A stretch of DNA of 64,000 nucleotides from Thermoanaerobaculia bacterium (GTDB lineage Bacteria > Acidobacteriota > Thermoanaerobaculia > Multivoradales > Multivoraceae): assembly GCA_022823665.1 (NCBI GenBank), contig JAJEHN010000013.1:62001-126000 (forward strand). Direction: 5' to 3'. The notes beneath the pieces were generated by a model. The model made no database searches and was not told the DNA's origin. It worked only from the letters and a program-made list of their open reading frames with translations. Below are positions 9,546 to 18,295 of the stretch, in pieces (the stretch's first letter is position 1; each line of letters starts with the position of its first letter). The position numbers were made by a program, and so were the translations under genes.

Positions 9546-10952
9546 CTGGAGGTCGTCGCGCTACGGGGTCTCGGCCTCGTTGCCTTCGTCGGTTCGCTTC
9601 TGGGGATCCAGAGTGGGGCGCTGGCTCAGGAAGGGGGACCGAGCTACTACCAGGATGTCTGGCCCGTGATTCAGAAGAGATGTCAGGGATGCCATCAGCC
9701 GGCGCAGTTGGGTGGTGAGCTGAACCTGACCAGCTTCGAGGGACTCGTCGCGGGCGGGATGAGTGGACCGGCTTTCGTGGCCGGCAAGCCGGATGAGAGC
9801 CGGATGCTCCGGATGCTACGGGGGGAGATCGAGCCGGCGATGCCGATGCGGGCGGAACCGCTGGCGGAGGGGGAGATCGCCGCGATCAGCGAGTGGATCG
9901 CGGCGGGGGCTCACGACGACACGCCGGAGGAGATGCGGCTTGGAGCGGCGACCGGGCCGATCGTCTACCGCCAGCCGCCGGTCATCACGGCGGTGGCCTA
10001 CTCGGCCGACGGGGAATGGCTGGCGGTGTCGGGCAACCGGGAGGTACTGCTCCACCGCCGGTCGAAGATCGGCAGCGGCAACAGCCTGGAGGCCCGCTTC
10101 AGCAGCGTTTCCGAGCGCATCCAGGGGCTGGCGTTCCTCAGGAACGGGCGGTTGATCGCCACCGGCGGTACGCCCGCGCGGTTCGGCGAGATCCAGATCT
10201 GGGACGTCGAGGACCGGGAGCTCCGGGTCTCGAACATGCTCTGCCACGACACTCTGTTCGGTCTCGCGGTGTCGCCGGACGAGCGCAGGCTCGCGATCGG
10301 CTGCGCCGACCACACGGTCCGCATCCACCAGGCGACGAGCGGCCGGGAGCTGCTGCGGATGAACCACCACGAGAACTGGGTGCTCGGCGTCGTCTTCGGC
10401 GGCGACGGACGGCGCATCGTCTCCGTTGGCCGCGACCGGGCCGCGAAGTTGATCGACGCCTCGAGCGGCGCCTTCGTCGAGAACATCAACCTGCTGCGCG
10501 GCGAGCTGTCGGCGGTCGTTCGCAATCCACGAATCGAGGCGGTCGTGATCGGCGGCGAGGACCGCGTGCCCTACTACTACCGGATGGACCGCGCCCGGAA
10601 GATGCTGATCGCCGACGACTCGACGCTGGTCCGGGAGTTCGAGCGCCAGGACGGAGAGATCTTCGCGCTCGCGGTGGACCCGCGCGGCGAGCGGCTGGCC
10701 GTCGGCGGCGCCGCAGCGGCGGTGCCGATCTACGACCTCGAGACGGGTGAACGGACCGCCACCGCCGCGGGACACCGCGCCGGCATCTACACGCTGGCGT
10801 TCGACCCGACCGGCGACGAACTGGCCACCGCCGGCTTCGACGGTCGGTTGAGGCTCTACGGCGCCGGTGACGGCGAACTGCTGCACGAGTTCGTGCCGGT
10901 GCCGCTCGAACACGACGCCGGAACCCCTGCCGCCGGCGGGGGCGCGCCATGA
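9426..10952 (+). CDS. Secreted cytochrome c-like/WD40 beta-propeller protein (start uncertain)
   Basis: About 508 residues if the ATG at 9426 is used. The hydrophobic core of the signal peptide (GLGLVAFVGSLLGIQSGALA) starts only near residue 50, so the first ~45 residues come from the inverted-repeat element and the true start may be a downstream non-ATG codon. After the signal comes a planctomycete-type cytochrome domain with CQGCHQP near residue 87 and the usual MPMRAEPL end. WD40-like repeats follow to the C-terminus, with blades such as VTAVAYSADGEWLAVSG, GLAVSPDERRLAIGCADHTV and IYTLAFDPTGDELATAGFDG. The protein is probably a periplasmic redox or scaffold partner of the neighbouring PSD1 proteins. 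Its stop overlaps the next start (ATGA). Confidence 0.82.
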   Translation: MWGRRSLRSARFGRSLPCAGSPGVARSKPAGVRPPRPRLRLEVVALRGLGLVAFVGSLLGIQSGALAQEGGPSYYQDVWPVIQKRCQGCHQPAQLGGELNLTSFEGLVAGGMSGPAFVAGKPDESRMLRMLRGEIEPAMPMRAEPLAEGEIAAISEWIAAGAHDDTPEEMRLGAATGPIVYRQPPVITAVAYSADGEWLAVSGNREVLLHRRSKIGSGNSLEARFSSVSERIQGLAFLRNGRLIATGGTPARFGEIQIWDVEDRELRVSNMLCHDTLFGLAVSPDERRLAIGCADHTVRIHQATSGRELLRMNHHENWVLGVVFGGDGRRIVSVGRDRAAKLIDASSGAFVENINLLRGELSAVVRNPRIEAVVIGGEDRVPYYYRMDRARKMLIADDSTLVREFERQDGEIFALAVDPRGERLAVGGAAAAVPIYDLETGERTATAAGHRAGIYTLAFDPTGDELATAGFDGRLRLYGAGDGELLHEFVPVPLEHDAGTPAAGGGAP

Positions 10953-13429
10953 GCAGTCGACTGCTGCTTCTGAGCGCCTGCCAGACCCTCGCCGGCATCG
11001 CCATCGCCACGGTCGCCGCAGCCGCGGGGCCGCCGCCGAATCTCGTCGACATGCATCCCCACGGCGGCCAGCAGGGGCGAGCTCTGCGGCTGGTCATCGA
11101 GGGCTACGGCGTCGCGGGCGAGATGGAGATCGAGAGCACGCTGCCCGGTTCATTCGCCCGTCTCGGCGAAGCTCGCGACGAGGACAGGTTGCAGAAGCAG
11201 CGGCGGCCGAACGACCGCAACCTCCAGGCCGCCGTCTTTCTCGTGGAGATCGACGCCGACGCCGCGCCGGGGCTCTACCCGCTGCGCGCTGTCAGCGAGG
11301 ACGGCCTGTCGAACGCCCTGCTGTTCCGGGTGGACACCGTGCCCGAAGTCTCCGAGCGCAGCCTGCGCGACGGCATCCGCGACAGCAGCGTCGCCACCGA
11401 GCCGCCACACATCGATGCACTGCCGGTCGTCGTCAACGGCACGCTGGACGGAGCGGAGCGGGACCGCTACCGCTTTCGCTCGGAAGCCGGCGAGCGGATC
11501 GTGCTGGAGGTCGAGGCGCGGCGCGCGGGCTCGGCGATCGACCCGGTGCTCCGCCTGCTCGACGGCGAAGGCGGCGAGGTCGCCTTCAACCAGGAAGGCC
11601 CCGGTATCGACGTCGACGCCCGTCTCGACTGGCAGCCGCCGGAGGCCGGGGAATACGTCGTCGAAGTCCACGACGCCCGCTTCAGTGACCAGCGGCGGAA
11701 CTTCTACCGTCTCAAGCTGATCGCCGCCTCGGACTACGAGTACGCCGACGCCGTCTTCCCGCTGGGGGCGCGCCGCGGAGAGGAGACGCGATTCGGGCTC
11801 AGCGGCGGCAGCGGGGCCGCCGCCAGGGAAGTCACCCGCACCGTCGACACGGAGAACGCCTTCGACATCGTCGGTCCGCCCGTAGCCTCGAAGACCAGCG
11901 CGGCCCTGCCGTTCCGGGTCGTCGTCGGCAGCCATCCCGAGGTGCTGGAGGGTGAAACGCCCGCTGGCGAGGCCCTCGACACGCCCTTGGTCGTCAACGG
12001 CCGGATCGACGACGCCGGCGAAGTGGACCGCTACCGGATCGCCGCCGAGCCGGGCCAGAGGCTCCTGATCGAGGTCGAGGGCGCCGCGCTCGGCTCCTCC
12101 GACCTCTTCGGCGTGCTGACCGTCACGACGCCGGACGGCGAGTTCCTGGCCTCCTCCGGCGACGACATCCCCGATCCCGACACGTTCCGGCTGCTGTCAC
12201 CGACCGCCACTTCCTTCGACCCCTGGGTTCTGGTCGAGACACCGGAAGGAACGGACGAACTGCACGTCTCGGTCGAGGACCTGGTGGGGCGCGGCGGGCC
12301 GCGCTTCGGCTACCGGTTGACGGCGACAGCGAACGGTCCCGACTTCGAACTGCGCCTGAGCTCGGCCCAACTCACGCTCAACAGCGGCGCTTCGAAGCCG
12401 ATCGACATCGGCGCCGTGCGCCGCGGCTATCTGGGTCCGATCCGTCTCTACGTTGAGGAACCCCCGCCCGGCATCGAGGCCCGGGACGGATGGATCACCA
12501 GCGAAGTGCGCGACCTCGACACCCGCACGCTGGCGCGCTCCGGCCGGATCCTGGTCACCGCCGACCTCGACGCTCAGCGCCAGCGCTTCGACCTCGAGAT
12601 CTGGGGCGAAGGCGTGCTCGAGGACGGCACCGTCATCCGCCGGCGGGCGACCTTGCCGGGAAGCGTGACCAGTGTGCGCGCCGGCGACGGCCGCAGCTAC
12701 ACGACGGAGGCCGAGCGCTCGTTCAGCGCTCCGTGGCTGGAGAGCCGGCTGCCCGTGCTGCTCACCGGCAAGCCCGGGCCCCGGCTGACCACGCTGGAGC
12801 CGGCGACGGTGAGGCTGGTCAAGGGCATGCCGTTCGACTTCGAGTGGAAGTACGAAGCCCCGCCGGGAGAGGAAGCCGCGACCGAACCGCCGAGGGTCGT
12901 CAACGCCACGATCGGCGGCGGCGAGTTCCGGGTCGAGACGACGGAGAAGGCCGACTACAACAAGCCGGAAGGCAGCAAACTGATCCGAAGCAGCGACGGC
13001 ACCCGGCTCGACCGCTACACCGTGACCCTCACCGGCGAAGTCACGGTGGGCGGCCGCCCCGAGCGGCTCTATACACCCGGCGTGACGCTCGAGATCGTCC
13101 CCGGCTACCGAATCGAGGTCGCGAAGGCGAGTGTCCGGTCCGGCAGGAAGGGCGCCGTCGAAGGCATCCTGCACCGTGAAGAGAGCTTCCGGCAGCCGGT
13201 CGAGCTGCGCGCCGACGGGCTGCCTACCGGCGTCGTCTGCGACAGCACCGAAATCGAGGACGAGGACGACGGCAAGTTCCGGCTCGCCTGCGAGGCGTCG
13301 GATGCGGTCGAAGCCGGGGACTACGACTTCCTGATCACCTCGTCGTCCTGGCTGGCCGGCGAGAGAGAAGTCCGGGCGGCCTACACTACGATGCCGGTGA
13401 GCGCGCGAATGGAGGTGAAGGGCAGATGA
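10949..13429 (+). CDS. Secreted protein with PPC (pre-peptidase C-terminal) domains
   Basis: 826 residues starting in an ATGA overlap with the WD40 gene. A signal peptide covers about residues 1-30. Two bacterial pre-peptidase C-terminal (PPC) beta-sandwich domains are clear: about residues 155-262 (VVNGTLDGAERDRYRFRSE with a closing GEYVVEVHD) and about 345-460 (VVNGRIDDAGEVDRYRIAAE with QRLLIEVEG). The rest is beta-rich and Ig-like with no catalytic motif visible. In planctomycetal-type gene sets such proteins sit between cytochrome/WD40 and PSCyt genes and are thought to be extracellular binding or assembly parts. No peptidase domain accompanies the PPC domains. The stop overlaps the next start (ATGA). 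Confidence 0.85.
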   Translation: MSSRLLLLSACQTLAGIAIATVAAAAGPPPNLVDMHPHGGQQGRALRLVIEGYGVAGEMEIESTLPGSFARLGEARDEDRLQKQRRPNDRNLQAAVFLVEIDADAAPGLYPLRAVSEDGLSNALLFRVDTVPEVSERSLRDGIRDSSVATEPPHIDALPVVVNGTLDGAERDRYRFRSEAGERIVLEVEARRAGSAIDPVLRLLDGEGGEVAFNQEGPGIDVDARLDWQPPEAGEYVVEVHDARFSDQRRNFYRLKLIAASDYEYADAVFPLGARRGEETRFGLSGGSGAAAREVTRTVDTENAFDIVGPPVASKTSAALPFRVVVGSHPEVLEGETPAGEALDTPLVVNGRIDDAGEVDRYRIAAEPGQRLLIEVEGAALGSSDLFGVLTVTTPDGEFLASSGDDIPDPDTFRLLSPTATSFDPWVLVETPEGTDELHVSVEDLVGRGGPRFGYRLTATANGPDFELRLSSAQLTLNSGASKPIDIGAVRRGYLGPIRLYVEEPPPGIEARDGWITSEVRDLDTRTLARSGRILVTADLDAQRQRFDLEIWGEGVLEDGTVIRRRATLPGSVTSVRAGDGRSYTTEAERSFSAPWLESRLPVLLTGKPGPRLTTLEPATVRLVKGMPFDFEWKYEAPPGEEAATEPPRVVNATIGGGEFRVETTEKADYNKPEGSKLIRSSDGTRLDRYTVTLTGEVTVGGRPERLYTPGVTLEIVPGYRIEVAKASVRSGRKGAVEGILHREESFRQPVELRADGLPTGVVCDSTEIEDEDDGKFRLACEASDAVEAGDYDFLITSSSWLAGEREVRAAYTTMPVSARMEVKGR

Positions 13430-15903
13430 GACGTTTCGCCGGGTGCGCCATCACCCTTCTCTTCGGCTTCGCCGCCGCCCTGCCGGGCGTCACAACCCCC
13501 GTCGACCTCCTCATCCACCCCGCCGAACTCACCTTCGACAACCCCCGCGACGGCCGCAAGCTCCTCGTCACGGGCATCCTCGAAAGCGGCGAACGCATCG
13601 ACCTCACCGCCGACGCCGAAGTCGACACGACCAGCGCCCCCGTCGAGCGCGGCGACGACGGCTACTTCACACCGACCACTCCCGGCAACGGCTCCCTCAC
13701 CATCCACGCCGGCGGCCTCGCCGCCACCGTACCGGTCACGGTCCAGGCTCCCGCAGCCGCCAACGCCGCCCCGCCCGTCACCTTCGTCCGCGACGTCCTG
13801 CCCGCGATGAACAAGATCGGCTGCTCCACGGGCACCTGCCACGGCGCCGCCAAGGGCAAGAACGGCTTCAAGCTGTCGCTGCGCGGCTATGACCCGGAGT
13901 TCGACTACCAGTCGCTGCTGTACGACATGTCCGGCCGCCGCTTCAACCGCGCCGAGCCCGCGCGCTCGCTGATGCTCGCCAAGCCGACGATGCAGGTGGC
14001 CCACGAGGGCGGCCTGCGGCTCGAGCACGGCTCGCGCTACTACAACCAGATCCTCGACTGGATCTCCGGCGGCGTGCCTTACGGCGACCCGGCGAACGAC
14101 CGCGTCGAGCGGCTCGAGATCCACCCCGGCGAGGTCTTCATGCACCGGCCGGGAATGAGCCAGCAAACGATCGTCATCGCTCACTATGGCGACGGCGGCA
14201 GCCGCGACGTGACCCGCGAGGCGCACATCACGAGCAGCAACACGGAGACGATGGCGATCGAGGAGAGCCCCTCCGGTCCCGTCGCCACCGGCCTGCGCCG
14301 CGGGGAGAGCACCCTGCTCGTCCGCTACGAAGGGCAGTTCACCACCGCGCCCGTCACCGTCCTCAGCGGCCGCGAGGGCTTCGATTGGACCGCGCTGCCT
14401 CAGGCCAACTACATCGACGAGCTGATCGACGACAAGCTCCAGCGGATCGAGGTCCAGCCCTCGGCCCCGGTCGACGACGCCGCGTTCCTGCGGCGCGCCT
14501 CGCTGGACCTCACCGGCCAGATCCCGACCTCGGAACGCGTGCGCGCCTTCCTTGCCGACGACTCCCCGACCCAGGACAAGCGAAACCGCCTGGTCGACGA
14601 GCTCATCGCCAGCGACGCCTACGTCGACCACTGGACCCTGAAGTGGGGCGATCTGCTCCGCAGCAACCGGAAGTTCATGAGCTACAAGGGCATGCTCACC
14701 TTCCGCGGATGGTTGCGCGAGGCGATCGAGGAGAACCGGCCCTACGACCGGCTCGTCCGCGAACTGGTCACCGCCTCGGGCAGCACCCTCGATCGACCGG
14801 CCGCCAGCTACTACCGCGCCGCCCGCGATCCGAAGGAGGCGATGGAGACCACGACCCAGCTCTTCATGGGCGTGCGGATGGTCTGCGCGCAGTGCCACGA
14901 CCACCCCTTCGAGCGCTGGACCCAGAACCAGTACTTCGAGATGACCGCGTTCTTCGCCGGCCTCGGCGTCCGCCCGGGCTTCCGCACCGGCGAGGAGATC
15001 GTCTTCGACAAGCGCCGGGACAACGAGCAGTTGCACCCGAAGACGAACGCGGTCGTGGCGCCGAAGTACCTCGTGCCGGTCGACGGCGCGCCGGACCTCG
15101 GCGAGGGCCTGGGACGCCGGGCCGCGCTCGCCGAATGGCTGACGTCGCCCGAGAACCCTTACTTCGCACCCGCGATCGCGAACCGCGTCTGGAGCTACTT
15201 CATGGGCCGCGGGATCATCGACCCGGTCGACGACATCCGCGCCTCGAACCAGCCCGTGAACGCGGAGCTGCTCAACGCCCTGACCGCGGACCTGATCGAG
15301 AACGACTTCGACCTCCGCCACCTGATGCGGACGATCGCCACCTCCCGGGCCTACCAGTCGTCCTTCCAGACGAACGAGTGGAACCAGGACGACCGGATCA
15401 ACTTCTCCCATCACGAACCGCGACGGCTCAGCGCCGAGCAGCTCGCCGACGCCGTCGCCCGCGCCACCGGCTCCCGCTTCGAGATCGACACCCTGCCCGA
15501 GGACTTCGACGCGACGGCCCTGCCCGACCCGCACGTGATGACGGCGAGCATGGGGATCGAGGGCTTCCTCGACCTGTTCGGCAAGCCGGACCGCGAGACC
15601 GCCTGCGAGTGCGAGCGCAAGACGGAAATGAGCCTGCCGCAGGCGCTGAGCCTGCTGAACGGCTCCGTCATCGCGGACGCGATCGCCGACCCCGAGGGCC
15701 GGGTTGCGAACCTCGTCCTCGGAGGCCTGGACAACGAGGAGCTCATCGCCGATCTCTATCTCGCCACCCTCGGCCGCTACCCCACGGACGATGAGTCCGC
15801 GCTCGCCGAGGGTCACTTCGAGGCCGCAGGCAGCCGCACCGCCGCGGCCCAGGACCTGATGTGGGCGCTCCTCAACTCGAACGCCTTTCTCTTCAACTCG
15901 TAA
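13426..15903 (+). CDS. Secreted Big2-like/DUF1549/DUF1553 protein
   Basis: 825 residues in an ATGA overlap with the PPC gene. A signal peptide (about 1-25) is followed by an Ig-like Big2-type domain (about 26-105; LIHPAELTFDNPRDGRKLLV). Then comes a cytochrome-like segment with CSTGTCHGAAKGKNGFKLS near residue 136, in which the cysteines are spaced C-x4-C-H and not as CxxCH. A second Big2-like part precedes DUF1549 (about 330-500), which contains CAQCHDHPFERW near residue 488, and DUF1553 (about 555-800) with ANRVWSYFMGRGI. This is the smaller class of PSCyt2/PSD1 proteins, distinct in layout from the 1307-residue protein upstream, and it is paired with its own DUF1501 gene 33 bases downstream. 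Confidence 0.9.
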   Translation: MRRFAGCAITLLFGFAAALPGVTTPVDLLIHPAELTFDNPRDGRKLLVTGILESGERIDLTADAEVDTTSAPVERGDDGYFTPTTPGNGSLTIHAGGLAATVPVTVQAPAAANAAPPVTFVRDVLPAMNKIGCSTGTCHGAAKGKNGFKLSLRGYDPEFDYQSLLYDMSGRRFNRAEPARSLMLAKPTMQVAHEGGLRLEHGSRYYNQILDWISGGVPYGDPANDRVERLEIHPGEVFMHRPGMSQQTIVIAHYGDGGSRDVTREAHITSSNTETMAIEESPSGPVATGLRRGESTLLVRYEGQFTTAPVTVLSGREGFDWTALPQANYIDELIDDKLQRIEVQPSAPVDDAAFLRRASLDLTGQIPTSERVRAFLADDSPTQDKRNRLVDELIASDAYVDHWTLKWGDLLRSNRKFMSYKGMLTFRGWLREAIEENRPYDRLVRELVTASGSTLDRPAASYYRAARDPKEAMETTTQLFMGVRMVCAQCHDHPFERWTQNQYFEMTAFFAGLGVRPGFRTGEEIVFDKRRDNEQLHPKTNAVVAPKYLVPVDGAPDLGEGLGRRAALAEWLTSPENPYFAPAIANRVWSYFMGRGIIDPVDDIRASNQPVNAELLNALTADLIENDFDLRHLMRTIATSRAYQSSFQTNEWNQDDRINFSHHEPRRLSAEQLADAVARATGSRFEIDTLPEDFDATALPDPHVMTASMGIEGFLDLFGKPDRETACECERKTEMSLPQALSLLNGSVIADAIADPEGRVANLVLGGLDNEELIADLYLATLGRYPTDDESALAEGHFEAAGSRTAAAQDLMWALLNSNAFLFNS

Positions 15904-15936
15904 GCTCTAGCTCGCAGCCGCAAAGGAGCCCCGACC

Positions 15937-17391
15937 ATGCTCGTCATCCCAGGCAAGTCCGGCCACACCTGCGACGGCCCGACCCGGCGGGAGTTCCTCC
16001 GCGTCGGTTCGCTCGGCATCTTCGGCATCTCCCTCAGCCAGACCCTGGCGCTCCGCGACGCGCAGGCCGCGACCGTCGCTGCTGACGCCTTCGCGGGCGG
16101 CAAGGGCTTCGGCAGCGCGAAGTCCGTCATCCTGCTGTTCCTGCAGGGCGGCCCCAGCCACATCGACATCTGGGACCCGAAGCCCGACGCGCCCTCGAAC
16201 ATCCGCGGCGAGTTCGGCGCCATCGACACGAAGATCCCCGGCATCCGGCTCTCAGAGACGATGCCGCTACTCGCCGAGCACGTCGACAAGTGCACCCTGA
16301 TCCGCTCGATGAGCTACACCCCGAAGGGGCTCTTCAACCACACCGCCGCGATCTACCAGATGCTGACCGGCTATCCGCCGGACCGGGTCTCGCCCTCCGG
16401 CCAGCTCGAGCCGCCGACTCCGGCCGACTTCCCGACCGCCGGCTCCCACATCTCCAGACTCAAGCCTCTCGACGACGCGATGCTCCCCTTCGTCGAGCTG
16501 CCGCGGCCGCTCCAGGAATCGAACGTGATCGGCAAGGGCGGCGCCGCCGGCTTCCTCGGCAAGGCCTACGACCCCTACCGCCTCTACCAGGACCCGAACC
16601 AGCCGATCGCGCTCAGCGATCTGGAACTGCGCGAGGAGACCTCGCCCGAGCGCCTCGCCGGCCGCTTCGAGCTCCGCAAGGGCCTGAACGCCTCGCTGCC
16701 CGAACTCGAGAAGGCCGTCGCCGACTCCGCTCTCGACGAGTACTACGAGAAGGCCTACGACCTCGTGCTCTCCGGCAAGGCCCGCCAGGCCTTCGACCTG
16801 GCCAACGAGAGCGACGACATGCGCGAGCGCTACGGCAAGAACACCTTCGGCCAGGGCGCCCTGATGGCGCGGCGGCTGATCGAGGCCGGCACCCGCTTCG
16901 TCCAGCTCAACTGGCCCGCGGTCGCCAACGGCAACCCCGAAGTCGACTCCTGGGACACCCACGCCGCGAACTTCGGCCCGCTCAGGAACCTCCACTGCCC
17001 CGTCCTCGACCGCGCGCTGTCGGCGCTCCTCTCCGACATGGACGACAGAGGCCTGCTCGACGAGACCCTCGTCGTCGCCGTCGGCGAGTTCGGCCGCTCA
17101 CCCAGGCTGGGCGTCAGCACCTCCGGCAACAGCAACTCCCCGGACGGCCGCGACCACTGGCCCTACTGCTACACCGCCCTCGTTGCCGGCGCCGGCGTCT
17201 CCCGCGGCCAACTCTACGGCGAGTCCGACGAGACCGGCTCCGCCCCCCGCGAGAAGCCGGTCCACCCGAACGACCTGCTGGCCACCGTGTACTACACCCT
17301 GGGGATCGACCCGGCGATGGAGATTCTGAATCACCTGGATCAGCCGAGAGAGCTGGTCAAGGGCGAGGTGATTCGGGGTCTGTGGGCTTAG
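15937..17391 (+). CDS. DUF1501 protein, second copy
   Basis: 484 residues from an ATG preceded by AAAGGAGCC. The N-terminus reads as a Tat-type signal, RREFLRVGSLGIFGISLSQ. DUF1501 hallmarks follow: VILLFLQGGPSHIDIWDPK near residue 65, LMARRLIEAGTRFVQLNWP, LVVAVGEFGRSPRLG and GRDHWPYCYTALVAGAGV. These Asp/His positions match the alkaline-phosphatase-like metal site, but the substrate is unknown. It closes a run of six same-strand genes starting at 4014 with only four-base overlaps or short gaps, apart from the repeat element at 9371. It differs clearly from the first DUF1501 protein (472 residues), so this is not a recent duplication. Confidence 0.9.
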   Translation: MLVIPGKSGHTCDGPTRREFLRVGSLGIFGISLSQTLALRDAQAATVAADAFAGGKGFGSAKSVILLFLQGGPSHIDIWDPKPDAPSNIRGEFGAIDTKIPGIRLSETMPLLAEHVDKCTLIRSMSYTPKGLFNHTAAIYQMLTGYPPDRVSPSGQLEPPTPADFPTAGSHISRLKPLDDAMLPFVELPRPLQESNVIGKGGAAGFLGKAYDPYRLYQDPNQPIALSDLELREETSPERLAGRFELRKGLNASLPELEKAVADSALDEYYEKAYDLVLSGKARQAFDLANESDDMRERYGKNTFGQGALMARRLIEAGTRFVQLNWPAVANGNPEVDSWDTHAANFGPLRNLHCPVLDRALSALLSDMDDRGLLDETLVVAVGEFGRSPRLGVSTSGNSNSPDGRDHWPYCYTALVAGAGVSRGQLYGESDETGSAPREKPVHPNDLLATVYYTLGIDPAMEILNHLDQPRELVKGEVIRGLWA

Positions 17392-17449
17392 CGGCCTCGG
17401 TCACCCTCAACCTCCATCGGAACCGGCGCCGACTCGGCGAGTGCCCAAG

Positions 17450-17484
17450 TTGCAATGTAGCCGCATTGCGGCTACATTGCGGCC
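17450..17484 (+). promoter_or_regulatory. Toxin-antitoxin promoter embedded in a perfect 29-bp palindrome
   Basis: A perfect inverted repeat with 14-bp arms (GCAATGTAGCCGCA and its complement) and one central base lies at 17452-17480. A sigma-70-like promoter overlaps it: TTGCAA at 17450-17455, a 17-base spacer, and TACATT at 17473-17478. The expected transcription start, about seven bases further, falls on the antitoxin ATG at 17485, and no ribosome site fits in between, so the mRNA may be leaderless. The palindrome is the natural binding site for the Phd-type antitoxin, giving autorepression. This is read from sequence only; binding and start site are inferred. Confidence 0.7.
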
Positions 17485-17778
17485 ATGACGACCGTCGGCA
17501 TCCGCGTCCTGAAGAACCAGCTCAGCGAGTACCTGCGCATCGCCCAATCCGGCGAGCGCGTTACCGTCACGAGCCGGGGAACGCCAGTTGCCGACCTCGT
17601 TCCCCACGCGCCGCGCGGCCTTGACCCCGAAGACGAGTTGCTGCGGCTCGCACGAGCGGGAGAGATCCGTCTCGGCCGGCCCAACTCAGAGGCGGTGTAC
17701 ACCCGCCCGCCCAAGGAGGAACAGCTACCTCACGATGAGGTGATGGCGCTCCTGGACGCGGTTCGCGGCGACAGGTGA
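17485..17778 (+). CDS. Type II antitoxin, Phd/YefM family
   Basis: 97 residues. The start MTTVGIRVLKNQLSEYLRIA followed by GERVTVTSRGTPVADLVP is the classic Phd/YefM DNA-binding and dimerisation domain. The C-terminal part (about residues 55-97) is charged and should wrap the toxin. It neutralises the PIN toxin encoded next and, with it, represses the operon at the palindrome immediately upstream. The stop overlaps the toxin's GTG start (GTGA), which normally keeps antitoxin in excess. The only plausible start is the ATG at 17485, directly behind the operator. Confidence 0.9.
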   Translation: MTTVGIRVLKNQLSEYLRIAQSGERVTVTSRGTPVADLVPHAPRGLDPEDELLRLARAGEIRLGRPNSEAVYTRPPKEEQLPHDEVMALLDAVRGDR

Positions 17779-18212
17779 CGCTCTACGCGGAGAGCAGCGC
17801 GGTCCTTTCCTGGTTGTTCGGAGAGCCGCCCGGCGACAAGGTGCACCAACTCCTGGCGTCCGCAACCAGGGTCTTCGCCTCGGAGCTGACGCTCTTCGAG
17901 TGCGACCGAGCGACCCACCAGCACGAATCGGCCGGTCGTCTGAATGCCGTGCAGGCCGATGCGGCGCGCTCACGGCTCGAGGCGGCGACAACCTCGTGGA
18001 ACGTTCATCGGATCGGCACGGCCGTCATGGACCATGCGCGACGCCGCTTCCCGCACGAGCCGGTGCGCTCGTTGGATGCTCTGCACCTCGCCACCGCGCT
18101 GCGCATCGCCGAATTCCAACCCGATCTGCAAGTGCTGACCTTCGACCGCCGCATCCGTTCGAACGCCGCCGCCCTCGGGCTCGACGTCCTGCCGGAAGAT
18201 CGGGAAGCCTGA
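17775..18212 (+). CDS. vapC: PIN-domain toxin, VapC family
   Basis: 145 residues from a GTG start overlapping the antitoxin stop. The PIN fold is recognisable from its acidic residues: YAESSAVLSWLFGE at the N-terminus (Glu6 where many family members have Asp), SELTLFECDRA near residue 38, SLDALHLATALRIAE near residue 97 and LTFDRRIRSNA near residue 124. VapC toxins are Mg-dependent RNases that cut tRNA or rRNA when the antitoxin is degraded. The Phd-type partner in place of a VapB AbrB/RHH partner is a common arrangement. All four acidic positions are present, so the enzyme is probably active. Confidence 0.88.
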   Translation: MTLYAESSAVLSWLFGEPPGDKVHQLLASATRVFASELTLFECDRATHQHESAGRLNAVQADAARSRLEAATTSWNVHRIGTAVMDHARRRFPHEPVRSLDALHLATALRIAEFQPDLQVLTFDRRIRSNAAALGLDVLPEDREA

Positions 18213-18237
18213 AGTGGACAGGGCCGAGACGGATTCC

Positions 18238-18267
18238 GGCCGGCTAGCGCTAGCGTTAGCAGCGGCC
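18238..18267 (+). terminator. Hairpin after the toxin gene, possible terminator
   Basis: GGCCG pairs with CGGCC and GCTAGCG with CGTTAGC (one G-T pair), giving a 12-bp stem with a two-base bulge and a CTAG loop. It contains the 12-bp palindrome GCTAGCGCTAGC at 18243-18254. It lies 26 bases after the toxin stop and 29 bases before the symporter start. No T-run follows, so termination would be weak or Rho-assisted. It could instead be a regulatory hairpin for the symporter. Confidence 0.35.
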
Positions 18268-18295
18268 AAGCTGTGAAGAGCGGCCCATCTCCCCT

